From Planctomycetia bacterium (GTDB lineage: Bacteria > Planctomycetota > Planctomycetia > Pirellulales > PNKZ01), in the NCBI GenBank assembly GCA_021413845.1, contig JAIOPP010000165.1, forward strand, positions 1-46,716: 46,716 bases of DNA. The letters run 5' to 3'. Each line of letters opens with the position of its first letter. Positions within the stretch are counted from its first letter, which is position 1. The notes below the pieces were generated by a model. It saw nothing but the letters and a program-made list of their open reading frames with translations, did no database searches and was not told the DNA's origin. A program made the translations under genes and the position numbers. Positions 17,936-25,098 of this stretch are shown here, in pieces.

Positions 17936-19288
17936 ATGACACCTCCAAGATTAAGCGAAATTCGAGTACTATGCGACGAAGCCGCAGACAAAGCCCTGTT
18001 TTTGCGGATCAAGCGGCTATCTCCGTTCCTGAGTCAGATTCCGGATTCGAATGTCGTGGTGTATCCGGCTCGCTTGGTCGGCGAACAGTTCGCGTTGATC
18101 GAGCCGCTAATGATCGACGACCGACCAGACTTCATTCTACTGCACGATAGGAAGCCGCTCCTTGTCGTAGAGCTTACAGAGCACGGTTACACGGGCGACA
18201 ACCCGCTGCAACGTTTCACTCGACTTGCTGCTGCCGCAGAAAATGGTGTTGCGGTTATCTACTTCGGTCCCTTCGCGCGGGTCCGCGACGACGAACTAGA
18301 TCTAGTCGATGATCCCGAAACACTTAGCAAGCGACGTGTGAATACTGATCTGTTCCGCGGTATGTATCGGCTCGGGCAAACTCATTCGGTCCCGGTTGCC
18401 GCAGTTGAGTGGATAACGGGTAGCAATGGCAAGCCGCTGAAGCTTCCGCTTTCACTTCCGGATGCGGACATCTCACGAGTGTTCGGCCGCCTGGTTTCGC
18501 GAATGAGCACGCTGCTCGAAGACGCTTGGCATCGGTCGCAGAACACGTCGCGGGTTCATCTTGAAGCAGATGTCAACGCAATCGACGAGGATCTAAGAGC
18601 TACTTTCGCGGTGTCAAATGTTCGTGGTAGTCAAACGAAGTTGATTTTACCGGGCTCAACGACGTTGAATTTCTTGCGAAATCCATCAACTATCCTTAGT
18701 TCGATCACGCGACAGGGGTATTTTTACAAAGACAAGCCGGAGCGTTTGCTTGCTCTCCAATGCATTCTTGAAACCGATATCCAGTTCATCAAGTCCGGCT
18801 CGGTTATCACGCCTGTTAGCGATAAAGAGGCCTTGGTAACTCGCCTTCTCGAAGCCGTTCCCGGGTTAGCGAATGGATGTGCCTTCTACTACACCGGATA
18901 TAAGTGGCGCAGCGATCCGCATTGCGGGGTGCTTGTAAACTTCGACTACCTTCAAGCTCGGGAACTCACCGAAGCGCGGGTTCTCGACCGGCAACGGCCC
19001 CTGATTCTCTTCTATCCGAGAATTCACTTGAGGCCGACGTCTCCAAACGTCGTGCGAGTGCAGTCGCGGCTCAGCAATTTCGGTCAGGCCGCAAATCCAT
19101 TTAGGCAACTTTTTGCTGAACGGTACGGCACGGCTAGCGCCGATACGCGTGCCACGGACTTTCTAAACCGAACGTCCGATCACACTGCCAAATGGACTGA
19201 CTCTACTAAGCAGGCGCGTATTTTTCAGCGTTACTGCGATCTGATCGTACTGCAAGATGCCGTGATACTCGGGCATCATCGAACTTAG
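17936..19288 (+). CDS. Putative restriction endonuclease, variant PD-(D/E)XK, subunit A
   Basis: A 450-residue protein in the element's restriction-modification locus. Residues 60-112 fit the core of a PD-(D/E)XK nuclease: RPDFILLH with Asp65, then a strand LLVVELTEHG with Glu79, then TGDNPLQRF and a strand GVAVIYF. The usual Lys two residues after Glu is Thr81. The remaining 330 residues show no domain I know. The stop is two bases before the next gene, so the two are co-transcribed. The ATG has a poor Shine-Dalgarno, while TATATT lies seven bases upstream (17924-17929), which would suit a leaderless mRNA. Nuclease activity is inferred from motif and neighbourhood. Confidence 0.55.
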   Translation: MTPPRLSEIRVLCDEAADKALFLRIKRLSPFLSQIPDSNVVVYPARLVGEQFALIEPLMIDDRPDFILLHDRKPLLVVELTEHGYTGDNPLQRFTRLAAAAENGVAVIYFGPFARVRDDELDLVDDPETLSKRRVNTDLFRGMYRLGQTHSVPVAAVEWITGSNGKPLKLPLSLPDADISRVFGRLVSRMSTLLEDAWHRSQNTSRVHLEADVNAIDEDLRATFAVSNVRGSQTKLILPGSTTLNFLRNPSTILSSITRQGYFYKDKPERLLALQCILETDIQFIKSGSVITPVSDKEALVTRLLEAVPGLANGCAFYYTGYKWRSDPHCGVLVNFDYLQARELTEARVLDRQRPLILFYPRIHLRPTSPNVVRVQSRLSNFGQAANPFRQLFAERYGTASADTRATDFLNRTSDHTAKWTDSTKQARIFQRYCDLIVLQDAVILGHHRT

Positions 19289-19290
19289 CT

Positions 19291-19788
19291 ATGCCGACAC
19301 TCGAAGATGAAGCGTATCAGAGGCTCGTCGACCGCCTTAATGAACGACGCATAACGGTAATTAGCGCTCATCCGCCAAGCGGAAAGGCATACGATTCCGA
19401 GCTTGTTCGAATTCCGGCTAAGGAAAGGAACTCAGGCCGTTATCACGCGGACATTATCTTTGTAATCGATACCGTGCTGTTCATATGCGAACTCAAGGGC
19501 AAAAGCAGCGAGTCGACTTCCGATGTCGCGAAGCTTCGAGGGATAATTGCAGACTATACGGTAGCAGAGCTAGTCTCGTTCATTCGGAAGCGCACGAACG
19601 TCGCGACAGTGAATTGGGCCGCCATCACTAAGGTCGTCGGCCTCATTGGAGTGGTAGTGGGTGACGCTTCCTTACCCGACGACATCGTATCGATAGTTGC
19701 GAGTGCGCCAGCCGAGTTCGAGGTCGATGTGGGCAATACGCTTCCTGACGCCTCGGGACTACGAGAGGCACTCGCTAGGGTTTTCTAA
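19291..19788 (+). CDS. Putative PD-(D/E)XK nuclease, subunit B
   Basis: A 165-residue protein with a clean PD-(D/E)XK core: HADIIFV with Asp54, then FICELKGK with Glu67 and Lys69, then an alpha-helical and strand region. It follows the larger nuclease candidate by two bases and its last 14 bases overlap the end of the second methyltransferase, tail to tail. A small catalytic subunit paired with a larger partner, next to two methylases, resembles heterodimeric type II enzymes with asymmetric sites (BbvCI is a known example of two nuclease and two methylase genes). The pairing is inference. Confidence 0.62.
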   Translation: MPTLEDEAYQRLVDRLNERRITVISAHPPSGKAYDSELVRIPAKERNSGRYHADIIFVIDTVLFICELKGKSSESTSDVAKLRGIIADYTVAELVSFIRKRTNVATVNWAAITKVVGLIGVVVGDASLPDDIVSIVASAPAEFEVDVGNTLPDASGLREALARVF

Positions 19789-20965
19789 AGACAACGATGT
19801 AATCGTGTTTGGTCTGAATTTCCGTATCGGCCGACTTGTGATAAAGGGCTTGAGTTCCTGAAGTCTCACGGCGAAGAATTTCTTCGACCTTGAATCCGGC
19901 GTCACTGGCCGATTGAGCAAATCGCGAGAAGATGTTGAGCTTCTTCTTAGAAAGTGTCGAGTCGGAATTAATGGCGACACCTCTTGCACCTGAAGCGCTT
20001 GCCCGGAACATCTCCTTCCAAACAAGATCGCAGTCGGCGAGGTACTTCTCCGCATCGTTCGGATTGCTAGTCTTAAAGCCATCCCGAATCTCTTCGCCAG
20101 CAATCACTCGACGATCTGCACCAAGCCATTCGAGTTCTAGCCGTAGGACATCGCTGCTGTACTTATAAAGCGCGAAATACGGGGGGTGCCAAAAGATCGT
20201 GCGCATGTCAGAGATTTGCGACGACATTTTCACAGCCGACACGCATTTCAAAACCACCGAGTTCGCCATTTCCGGAAGTTGGGCCTGCGCAGTTTGGATA
20301 GTGGAGTATTCCTTTACAAATAGGTCAAAGGGAAGGCGCGGTGTTTTCTGTTTATCTAGGAATAACCTTCCTGTTTTACTTGAAGCCTTCGACGATTTTC
20401 TTATTGTTCGCAGCCAAGCTAATAAAAGTATCCTGCGCTCCGCGGATTCGGGAATCGCTTCTATCGCTGCTCGCAGCACCGCATGTTGCTCCGCGGCCTC
20501 GTTGCTAAACCATCGGTCGATGTTTTGCATAGCCGCATCGCGAATTGCTGCGACGTCGTGCGGAGTCGCTTTAATCGCGACAGCTTTCGTTCTATTCGTA
20601 AATAAATCGGCTTCGAGCTTAAACGTCTGCTGCAACCGATCCTTCGCGAATTTTTGAATTCCGCCTAGGAGGCGATAGGTCTTATCTGCATCTGCTCGCT
20701 CTACCTTAACTTGACTGATCAATAGGCTAATCGGGTTAACGTCCAAGCCGACGGAGTCACGGCCCGCCAGTGACGATTCCAATAAGGTCGTCCCGCTACC
20801 GCACATAATGTCAACGACGGGTCCTTCGGCACCTAGACCCCATAGCTTCTCAAGAAGAATGCGAGTCGATGTCGGGGGGTATTTCCCGAAGTATCGGAAT
20901 ATGCTGTGGGTAAGATATCGCTGCGCGGCGTTAGAACTGCTGTCGACTAGAGCGGTATGTTTCAT
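19775..20965 (-). CDS. DNA amino-methyltransferase (M2)
   Basis: A 396-residue adenine-N6 or cytosine-N4 DNA methyltransferase. The start is the ATG at 20965, which overlaps the stop of the upstream methylase gene as ATGA; the longer frame beyond it overlaps M1 and is not coding. FRYFGKYPP (23-31) precedes the SAM-binding motif I DIMCGSGT (52-59) and DVNP (75-78). The catalytic motif IV is HPPY (260-263), with His for the usual Asn/Asp/Ser. The C-terminus YIVVFRKP matches that of M1, so the two are paralogues. The role is to protect host DNA from the adjacent putative nucleases, each methylase presumably marking one strand of an asymmetric site. Confidence 0.85.
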   Translation of the reverse strand: MKHTALVDSSSNAAQRYLTHSIFRYFGKYPPTSTRILLEKLWGLGAEGPVVDIMCGSGTTLLESSLAGRDSVGLDVNPISLLISQVKVERADADKTYRLLGGIQKFAKDRLQQTFKLEADLFTNRTKAVAIKATPHDVAAIRDAAMQNIDRWFSNEAAEQHAVLRAAIEAIPESAERRILLLAWLRTIRKSSKASSKTGRLFLDKQKTPRLPFDLFVKEYSTIQTAQAQLPEMANSVVLKCVSAVKMSSQISDMRTIFWHPPYFALYKYSSDVLRLELEWLGADRRVIAGEEIRDGFKTSNPNDAEKYLADCDLVWKEMFRASASGARGVAINSDSTLSKKKLNIFSRFAQSASDAGFKVEEILRRETSGTQALYHKSADTEIQTKHDYIVVFRKP

Positions 20966-22164
20966 GGCTTCCTTGCGATTACAATATGTTGTGTCCGCAT
21001 GCGCCGGTTTAGCGTTCGGCCAGTATTGTTGTTTAGGACGTGTTCCGCGTAGCGAACGACCTCGAAGCCAGTGTCTTCGCAGAATTCGCGAGTTATAGTG
21101 CCGACCGGTATGCGGACGGTATCGACCTGACCATCTCCGACAACAGCCGCGAAATGACCGCCACGCTTCAATACAGAAAATGCCTGGCGAACGATCTTGC
21201 ACCAGCCAACTAGATACTTCTGCACGCCATTGGGCTCGTGCAAATAACTTCCCCTATGCCTAAGCTCGCTTTTCCAGATGGTCTTATGATCAACTCCAAG
21301 GAAGGCGAGCTGAAGTTGAGTCGACTCACTAAAAGCGGTGTTCGACATATATGGCGGATGAGCCACGACTAGGCCAATGGCCTTATCCGCAGGATCGAAC
21401 TCAATCGCGTTTTGCCGACGTACTATCCGCTCGAATTTTCGAGTTCCCGCGTCCCTCGCAAACGCGTCGTGCAGTTCTATGTTTTTCTGCAGTGTTTTCG
21501 AGAACAGTTCTGCTACTGGCCAGACCTTCTTTTTTTCTCGGTCAAATTCGATGTTCATCTTCTTGACATTGCACAACGAGACACGTCGCAATATCGCGAA
21601 GAATGCCGTCTGTAAAAAATCCTTGATTTCGGGCGATTCAACTTTCTCGATAGCTCGGAAAAGTTGTGACAGGTCCTGCCACGCATCCGCCGTGAAGAAC
21701 TTCGAATTCTCACCCAGATTGATCAGGTCTGCCTTTTTCGAAGCGGGCTTGCTGAGCAGCGGACGATTCGTCTCCGGAAGTTGGGCGATGATTTCACTCG
21801 CGACCTTCTTCAATTGAGTCGGCACGCATACCGCTGAAGCGGTTCTGGCGACCGTCATAGCGACCGGGTTCACGTCATAGCCGATAATTCTCTTTCGACC
21901 GGCCAAGATCGCCTCGGTCAGTACGGTGCCCCCACCGCACATGGGATCGAGTATCGAATCCTTGGGACTGGAATACTCTTCGATGATGGCCCGCGCAATC
22001 TGCGGTGGAAACTTGCCAATATATCGAAAGTACCCGTGAGGACCTTCTTGAGTTTCGACGCCATGCGGCACTTCCCACAGTTCGCGGGCACCGGAAAAGG
22101 TTTGCTTAATCCGCAACTCCGCTAATATGTCGGCGGATTTCTCGGAGATTGAGTTAGCTGCCAT
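20962..22164 (-). CDS. DNA amino-methyltransferase (M1)
   Basis: A 400-residue paralogue of M2. I choose the ATG at 22164 because TAGGAGA sits six bases upstream; an in-frame ATG at 22215 has no such site. FRYIGKFPP (46-54) precedes motif I DPMCGGGT (73-80) and DVNP (97-100); motif IV is HPPY (269-272). The protein ends HIVIARKP, like M2. Both share the order motif I then motif IV, with about 185-200 residues between, which may carry target recognition. It is the first gene of the M1-M2 operon, with a near-consensus promoter at 22225-22254. Confidence 0.87.
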   Translation of the reverse strand: MAANSISEKSADILAELRIKQTFSGARELWEVPHGVETQEGPHGYFRYIGKFPPQIARAIIEEYSSPKDSILDPMCGGGTVLTEAILAGRKRIIGYDVNPVAMTVARTASAVCVPTQLKKVASEIIAQLPETNRPLLSKPASKKADLINLGENSKFFTADAWQDLSQLFRAIEKVESPEIKDFLQTAFFAILRRVSLCNVKKMNIEFDREKKKVWPVAELFSKTLQKNIELHDAFARDAGTRKFERIVRRQNAIEFDPADKAIGLVVAHPPYMSNTAFSESTQLQLAFLGVDHKTIWKSELRHRGSYLHEPNGVQKYLVGWCKIVRQAFSVLKRGGHFAAVVGDGQVDTVRIPVGTITREFCEDTGFEVVRYAEHVLNNNTGRTLNRRMRTQHIVIARKP

Positions 22165-22224
22165 GCACTCTCCTAGGTGGTCTCGACCGTCGATAACCCA
22201 TTGGTGGGAAATCATTTAGGACTA

Positions 22225-22254
22225 AATATAGCGAACGTTCGTCGGTTTTGGCAA
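22225..22254 (-). promoter_or_regulatory. Candidate sigma-70 promoter and palindrome for the methylase operon
   Basis: Read on the minus strand, TTGCCA (22254-22249), an 18-base spacer and TATATT (22230-22225) match the -35 and -10 consensus at five of six positions each. The spacer holds the perfect ten-base palindrome CGAACGTTCG (22232-22241), well placed to be an operator. The expected transcript start is about 55 bases before the chosen M1 start. Confidence 0.5.
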
Positions 22255-22278
22255 GCCGACGGAGGTCTGGGTAGTGTC

Positions 22279-22497
22279 CTAATTTGGCTTTTCAGTTTCC
22301 TTGGCGTTGCGGAACTCGCCAGTAGCGCGATCAAAGCGATACTGCACCGCGATTTGCCTCTCCCCGACCGTCATGGCGTGGAACTCAAATCGGTGTGGCT
22401 GTGCCGGTGTCAATCGCCAACTGCACGCCGCCGCAGTCGCACAGGCCATCGTCGTACACAGGACCACGACCAGCCGCCACCACGCTTGATTCGACAT
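22279..22497 (-). CDS. Small hypothetical exported or membrane protein
   Basis: A 72-residue frame with AGGGG eight bases before its ATG. It starts with a hydrophobic segment (WWRLVVVLCTTMACATAAAC) that could be a lipoprotein-like signal with Cys25 as modified residue. The remainder, FHAMTVGERQIAVQYRFDRATGEFRN, reads like a genuine small beta protein. No family is recognised. It lies upstream of the methylase promoter on the same strand. Confidence 0.5.
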   Translation of the reverse strand: MSNQAWWRLVVVLCTTMACATAAACSWRLTPAQPHRFEFHAMTVGERQIAVQYRFDRATGEFRNAKETEKPN

Positions 22498-22597
22498 CGG
22501 TCGGCCCCTAAATCTGGAACGGATCGTCGTCGATTCCCACCTGCACGCTGGTTTACGACCACGGAAATCGGCTAAAAATCCCCCTTCACTTGGACTA

Positions 22598-22615
22598 GAC
22601 TTGTGCCCACAAGTC
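22598..22615. promoter_or_regulatory. 18-bp palindrome upstream of the 238-residue gene
   Basis: GACTTGTGCCCACAAGTC has eight-base perfect arms around a two-base CC centre. It is 49 bases before the ATG at 22665. The symmetry and place suit a dimeric repressor site, perhaps for autoregulation of the next gene. Evidence is the symmetry only. Confidence 0.45.
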
Positions 22616-22664
22616 GGCCAGCCGTTTCGACCGTTTCAGTCGCCGCGACACAGGGGCATTCGCG

Positions 22665-23381
22665 ATGGATTTCAGCATCGAGGGCGGGCATCACGTTTCG
22701 CCGCTTGATACAGCCGAACCATCGCTATCGCAGTTACAGAAACTGTCGGGCCTTTTCGCCGCTCTATCGAGTGCTTTGGAGCGTGATCTTCGTGAGAACA
22801 GTCAGTGGTCAGTCGCAGAGGTTCTTCAAGACTTCATGCGAGCCTGGAAATTTCTGCGAGAGATCGGCCTCGACGGCGGCAGGGGGACGGTAACGCCGAT
22901 CGGGTGTGAACCACGGGAAATGCTGCACGCGCTTCGAGAGATTCGCGACTTCATGGGGATCTACGAGTCGCAGATAGGAAACAGCAACGCTTGGAGCATC
23001 CGACCAGGGGCTCACGCAGGGCGCGTTTCTAGTTCGTTGTTCATCGCCGTAGCCGAAAGATGGACCGTTGCTATCGCAGCACTTGCCAAAAGACAAGTTG
23101 AAAAAGCCGCTGCTGCTAGTTCAATCGTCGATGCAGAATCCGACGATCTAATGACGTTGTATGAATTATCCAAGCTCGTCTTCGTTTCGTCGAAAGCCCT
23201 TCGCAACAGAATGATACTGAGCGAGCCAGCGATAAAGGGCGGCGGTCGTGGACGCAAAGCTAAATGGCATTACCTCAAAGAGAAAACCGCCATCGAGACC
23301 GCTTATCACCTCAAATTGCCGGATCTCTCCGAAGCTCGGAAGCAATTGTCCCGAGATGGCGATGCGTCCAGTGCGGGATAG
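22665..23381 (+). CDS. Hypothetical protein with possible DNA-binding C-terminus
   Basis: A 238-residue protein of unknown family. The N-terminal 150 residues are mainly helical. Residues 163-200 (LMTLYELSKLVFVSSKALRNR, broken here for length, then a G/R/K-rich loop and KWHYLKEKT) look like a winged helix-turn-helix with a basic wing. The stop codon lies inside the first of a set of ACTATCCCG repeats, and a palindrome precedes the gene. That layout suits a regulator or replication/partition protein acting on those repeats; this is inference, not homology. Confidence 0.6.
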   Translation: MDFSIEGGHHVSPLDTAEPSLSQLQKLSGLFAALSSALERDLRENSQWSVAEVLQDFMRAWKFLREIGLDGGRGTVTPIGCEPREMLHALREIRDFMGIYESQIGNSNAWSIRPGAHAGRVSSSLFIAVAERWTVAIAALAKRQVEKAAAASSIVDAESDDLMTLYELSKLVFVSSKALRNRMILSEPAIKGGGRGRKAKWHYLKEKTAIETAYHLKLPDLSEARKQLSRDGDASSAG

Positions 23382-23434
23382 TTTGGCAATAAACTATCCC
23401 GATACTATCCCGCGAACATCGTAGAACTATCCCG
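23374..23434. repeat. Helically phased ACTATCCCG repeats with one inverted copy
   Basis: ACTATCCCG occurs at 23393, 23404 and 23426, that is 11 and 22 bases apart, placing all three on the same face of the helix. An inverted copy, CGGGATAGT, at 23374-23382 forms a perfect inverted repeat (GGGATAGTTT / AAACTATCCC, six-base spacer) with the first. This is the look of an iteron or operator array. It overlaps the end of the 238-residue gene. Confidence 0.65.
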
Positions 23435-23523
23435 AATGGTCGCAAACCATTGACGTGACGAAACTTCAAGAAAGTTTCTCTGCCGCATCTACGATGTCCC
23501 TGGCGACGCAAAGACCGTCGCCA
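23435..23523. repeat. Three consecutive short hairpins
   Basis: AATGGT/ACCATT (23435-23451), GAAACTT/AAGTTTC (23460-23478) and TGGCGACG/CGTCGCCA (23501-23523) are perfect inverted repeats with five-, five- and seven-base loops, in a row directly after the phased repeats. The last one abuts a full Shine-Dalgarno sequence. Together with the next hairpin they form a strongly structured 260-base region. Confidence 0.55.
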
Positions 23524-23535
23524 AGGAGGTTCGTC

Positions 23536-23565
23536 ATGAGAAGGGCCGAGTGCGCCGAACAATGA
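23536..23565 (+). CDS. Possible nine-residue leader peptide
   Basis: ATG plus eight codons and TGA (MRRAECAEQ) follow a perfect AAGGAGGT (23523-23530) at five bases. The Shine-Dalgarno begins at the foot of an eight-base-pair hairpin. A translated leader inside a structured RNA is one reading; a gene truncated by a deletion is another. The peptide is too short to support by sequence alone. Confidence 0.3.
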   Translation: MRRAECAEQ

Positions 23566-23583
23566 GCGGCGCGAGCCATAAAT

Positions 23584-23632
23584 AAAAAACGCCCGCAGTT
23601 GTCCGACTTAATCGGGAGGGCAACTGCGGGCG
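23584..23632 (-). terminator. Intrinsic terminator, minus strand
   Basis: CGCCCGCAGTTG (23590-23601) pairs perfectly with CAACTGCGGGCG (23621-23632) across a 19-base loop. On the minus strand the stem is followed by six T (23589-23584), which makes a strong terminator for transcription coming from the right. On the plus strand there is no T tract. Confidence 0.7.
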
Positions 23633-23642
23633 CTCAGCGTTT

Positions 23643-23709
23643 GGGCCTGCGCTGGCGGGTAGCGCAGCCTTTTATCCAGCGATAACGGCTTCGATCCCCG
23701 GCAGCTCCA
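23643..23709 (+). other. tRNA-like relic (3' half resembles tRNA-Lys or tmRNA end)
   Basis: TTTTATCCAGCGATAACGG followed by cTTCGATCCCCG and CAGCTCCA resembles the anticodon 3' half, T arm and acceptor 3' strand of a tRNA with UUU anticodon; CAGCTCCA is also the usual tmRNA 3' end. GGGCCTG at 23643-23649 could pair with CAGCTCC at six of seven positions, counting one G-U. The D arm and 5' anticodon strand do not fold, and the whole is short by several bases. It is probably a degenerate tRNA or an old attachment-site fragment. Confidence 0.3.
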
Positions 23710-23713
23710 ATGT

Positions 23714-23839
23714 TTATTTTGTAGGTCGTTTCGCGGCACGACGCAAGACTTCACGCGACCATGTGACCGGCTTTGCGTCGTCGGCCGCCGCCGCAGCATC
23801 GATCGCGGCTTCCTCTTTGGCCGATAACGGCAGCTTCAT
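23714..23839 (-). CDS. Small hypothetical protein, possibly with a lost N-terminus
   Basis: From the ATG at 23839 the frame encodes 41 residues: MKLPLSAKEEAAIDAAA, then ADDAKPVTWSREVLRRAAKR and PTK. The pattern (a strand, an AAIDAAA helix, then TWSREVLRRAAKR) resembles short ribbon-helix-helix or mobilisation-accessory proteins. Upstream, the same frame still reads sensibly (PPKPPEERRTDA) up to a TGA, and another frame offers a GTG start (VVENTALSTTAQ), so a frameshift near 23870 may have detached the original start. A minus-strand terminator lies 80 bases downstream. Confidence 0.4.
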   Translation of the reverse strand: MKLPLSAKEEAAIDAAAAADDAKPVTWSREVLRRAAKRPTK

Positions 23840-24077
23840 GGCATCCGTTCGCCGTTCTTCCGGCGGCTTGGGCGGTTGTGCTCAAGGCGGTGTTTTCTAC
23901 CACTCAGGTGACACGAACGATGTGATCATTCTCCGTGAAAACCGCTAATCGCGATGTTCTCGGTGCAGCCCTCGCCCCCGTCGAAGCCATCGAATCTGCG
24001 GTACGGATTCCGTTTCGCCCGATTATTCGATTTTGTTACAATTCTGGCGTGTCGATTAAAGGCCCAAGGATGATTTT

Positions 24078-24713
24078 ATGAACGCCGAAACGGTCGAACC
24101 CATCAACGTGCCGGTGGTTCAAACCAAGCCCGAGCCGGAGACGCCGATTCCCGTTGCCATGCCAGCCGTCATTCCGCAAGTAGCGGTGAAACGATTCGAT
24201 TGGACTGAGTTTCGGTCATGGACGACGCTAGTCATTGCAGTCGTCATCGCGGCATTGACTATCGCCCAAAGTCCTGCTTCCTCTTGGTTCAAACCGCGAC
24301 TTTCATATACCCAAAACCGGTTCGGAACGACCCATACGGGAACCTGCTTCATCGGGACGACTTGCTATCTTTTCAATGATTCCAGCTACGTTTCCGCAAA
24401 GAACGTGGTTGTGCGATTGGATTCGCATAGAGAACTAGAATTCGATATCAACGTGCCGCATAAGATTCAGAAGCAGGGGCAAAACGGCTACGCAATTGAA
24501 ATCCCTTCGATTCCGCCAGGCGGGGTAGTGCACCTTTTTGCGGCGACCGCATGGGAAGATGACTCCGGTCTAGCGATCGCCCCCGATGTAACCGCGATCT
24601 ATTCCGACGCCGGGATTGGCATTGAAAACTACAATTCTGACAGCTATCCGAGTCCGTGGCGAATTCCTGACCTGAAGCCGGCCACACCGAAGATTGCGAA
24701 AGTAATTCCGTAA
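24078..24713 (+). CDS. Hypothetical single-pass membrane protein
   Basis: A 211-residue protein. The first 48 residues are Pro/Val/Glu-rich and probably cytoplasmic, a single transmembrane helix covers about 48-66 (TTLVIAVVIAALTIAQS), and a 140-residue beta-rich part would lie outside. AAGGA precedes the ATG. No family is recognised. Membrane proteins with a soluble outer part occur in some defence loci, but nothing here ties it to the restriction genes. Confidence 0.65.
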   Translation: MNAETVEPINVPVVQTKPEPETPIPVAMPAVIPQVAVKRFDWTEFRSWTTLVIAVVIAALTIAQSPASSWFKPRLSYTQNRFGTTHTGTCFIGTTCYLFNDSSYVSAKNVVVRLDSHRELEFDINVPHKIQKQGQNGYAIEIPSIPPGGVVHLFAATAWEDDSGLAIAPDVTAIYSDAGIGIENYNSDSYPSPWRIPDLKPATPKIAKVIP

Positions 24714-24753
24714 GCGTGGCAACGAGCTAACTCCGCAGAAAGAGATTCATCGA

Positions 24754-25098
24754 ATGTTCGTGATCACGTTTTGTTTCGACGGTGGCCCGTTCGACGGTGG
24801 TAAGGCGGATACCTTAGGAGGCGACAGCTCACTCGTTGAAAAGTGGTACAACCTTACGAATGGCGGGGCCGTCGGACAGCGTTTCACCGTCACCAAGGCA
24901 TCGACCAGTAACTACCCGATCGCTAGCAGATACGCCGCTACGCTGGGTAATAATGACACAGAGTTCAAAGACTACGAATATGAGATCGTCCGCAGAGAGG
25001 TAGAGCCAACAGAAACCATAGAAGGCGAAACTGACCCATACAAAAAAGACGTGAATCGGGAAACATTTTATTGCGAGCTCTCAAGGGAACATCGCTAA
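24754..25098 (+). CDS. Hypothetical protein
   Basis: A 114-residue protein starting FVITFCFDGGPFDGG. It is followed by a beta-rich central part and an acidic tail (EPTETIEGETDPYKKD). No family is recognised. It starts 40 bases after the membrane protein gene on the same strand, so co-transcription is likely. A weak AGAAAGAGA purine run precedes the ATG. Confidence 0.55.
   Translation: MFVITFCFDGGPFDGGKADTLGGDSSLVEKWYNLTNGGAVGQRFTVTKASTSNYPIASRYAATLGNNDTEFKDYEYEIVRREVEPTETIEGETDPYKKDVNRETFYCELSREHR

Noticed and set aside
17936-22164. BREX, DISARM or type I/III restriction system
   Set aside because: No PglZ, helicase, SNF2-type ATPase or HsdS-like specificity protein is present; only methylases and small nuclease-like proteins.
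23374-23434. Repeats as a CRISPR array
   Set aside because: The repeat unit is nine bases with spacings of 11 and 22 bases, there are no spacers of constant length, and no cas gene is present.
23374-23709. Retron-type structured RNA
   Set aside because: No reverse transcriptase motif (YADD-like) is found in any gene of the element.
23643-23709. Functional tRNA-Lys gene
   Set aside because: The D arm and the 5' strand of the anticodon stem do not fold, the T stem has a C-C clash and the length is short, so it is kept only as a relic.
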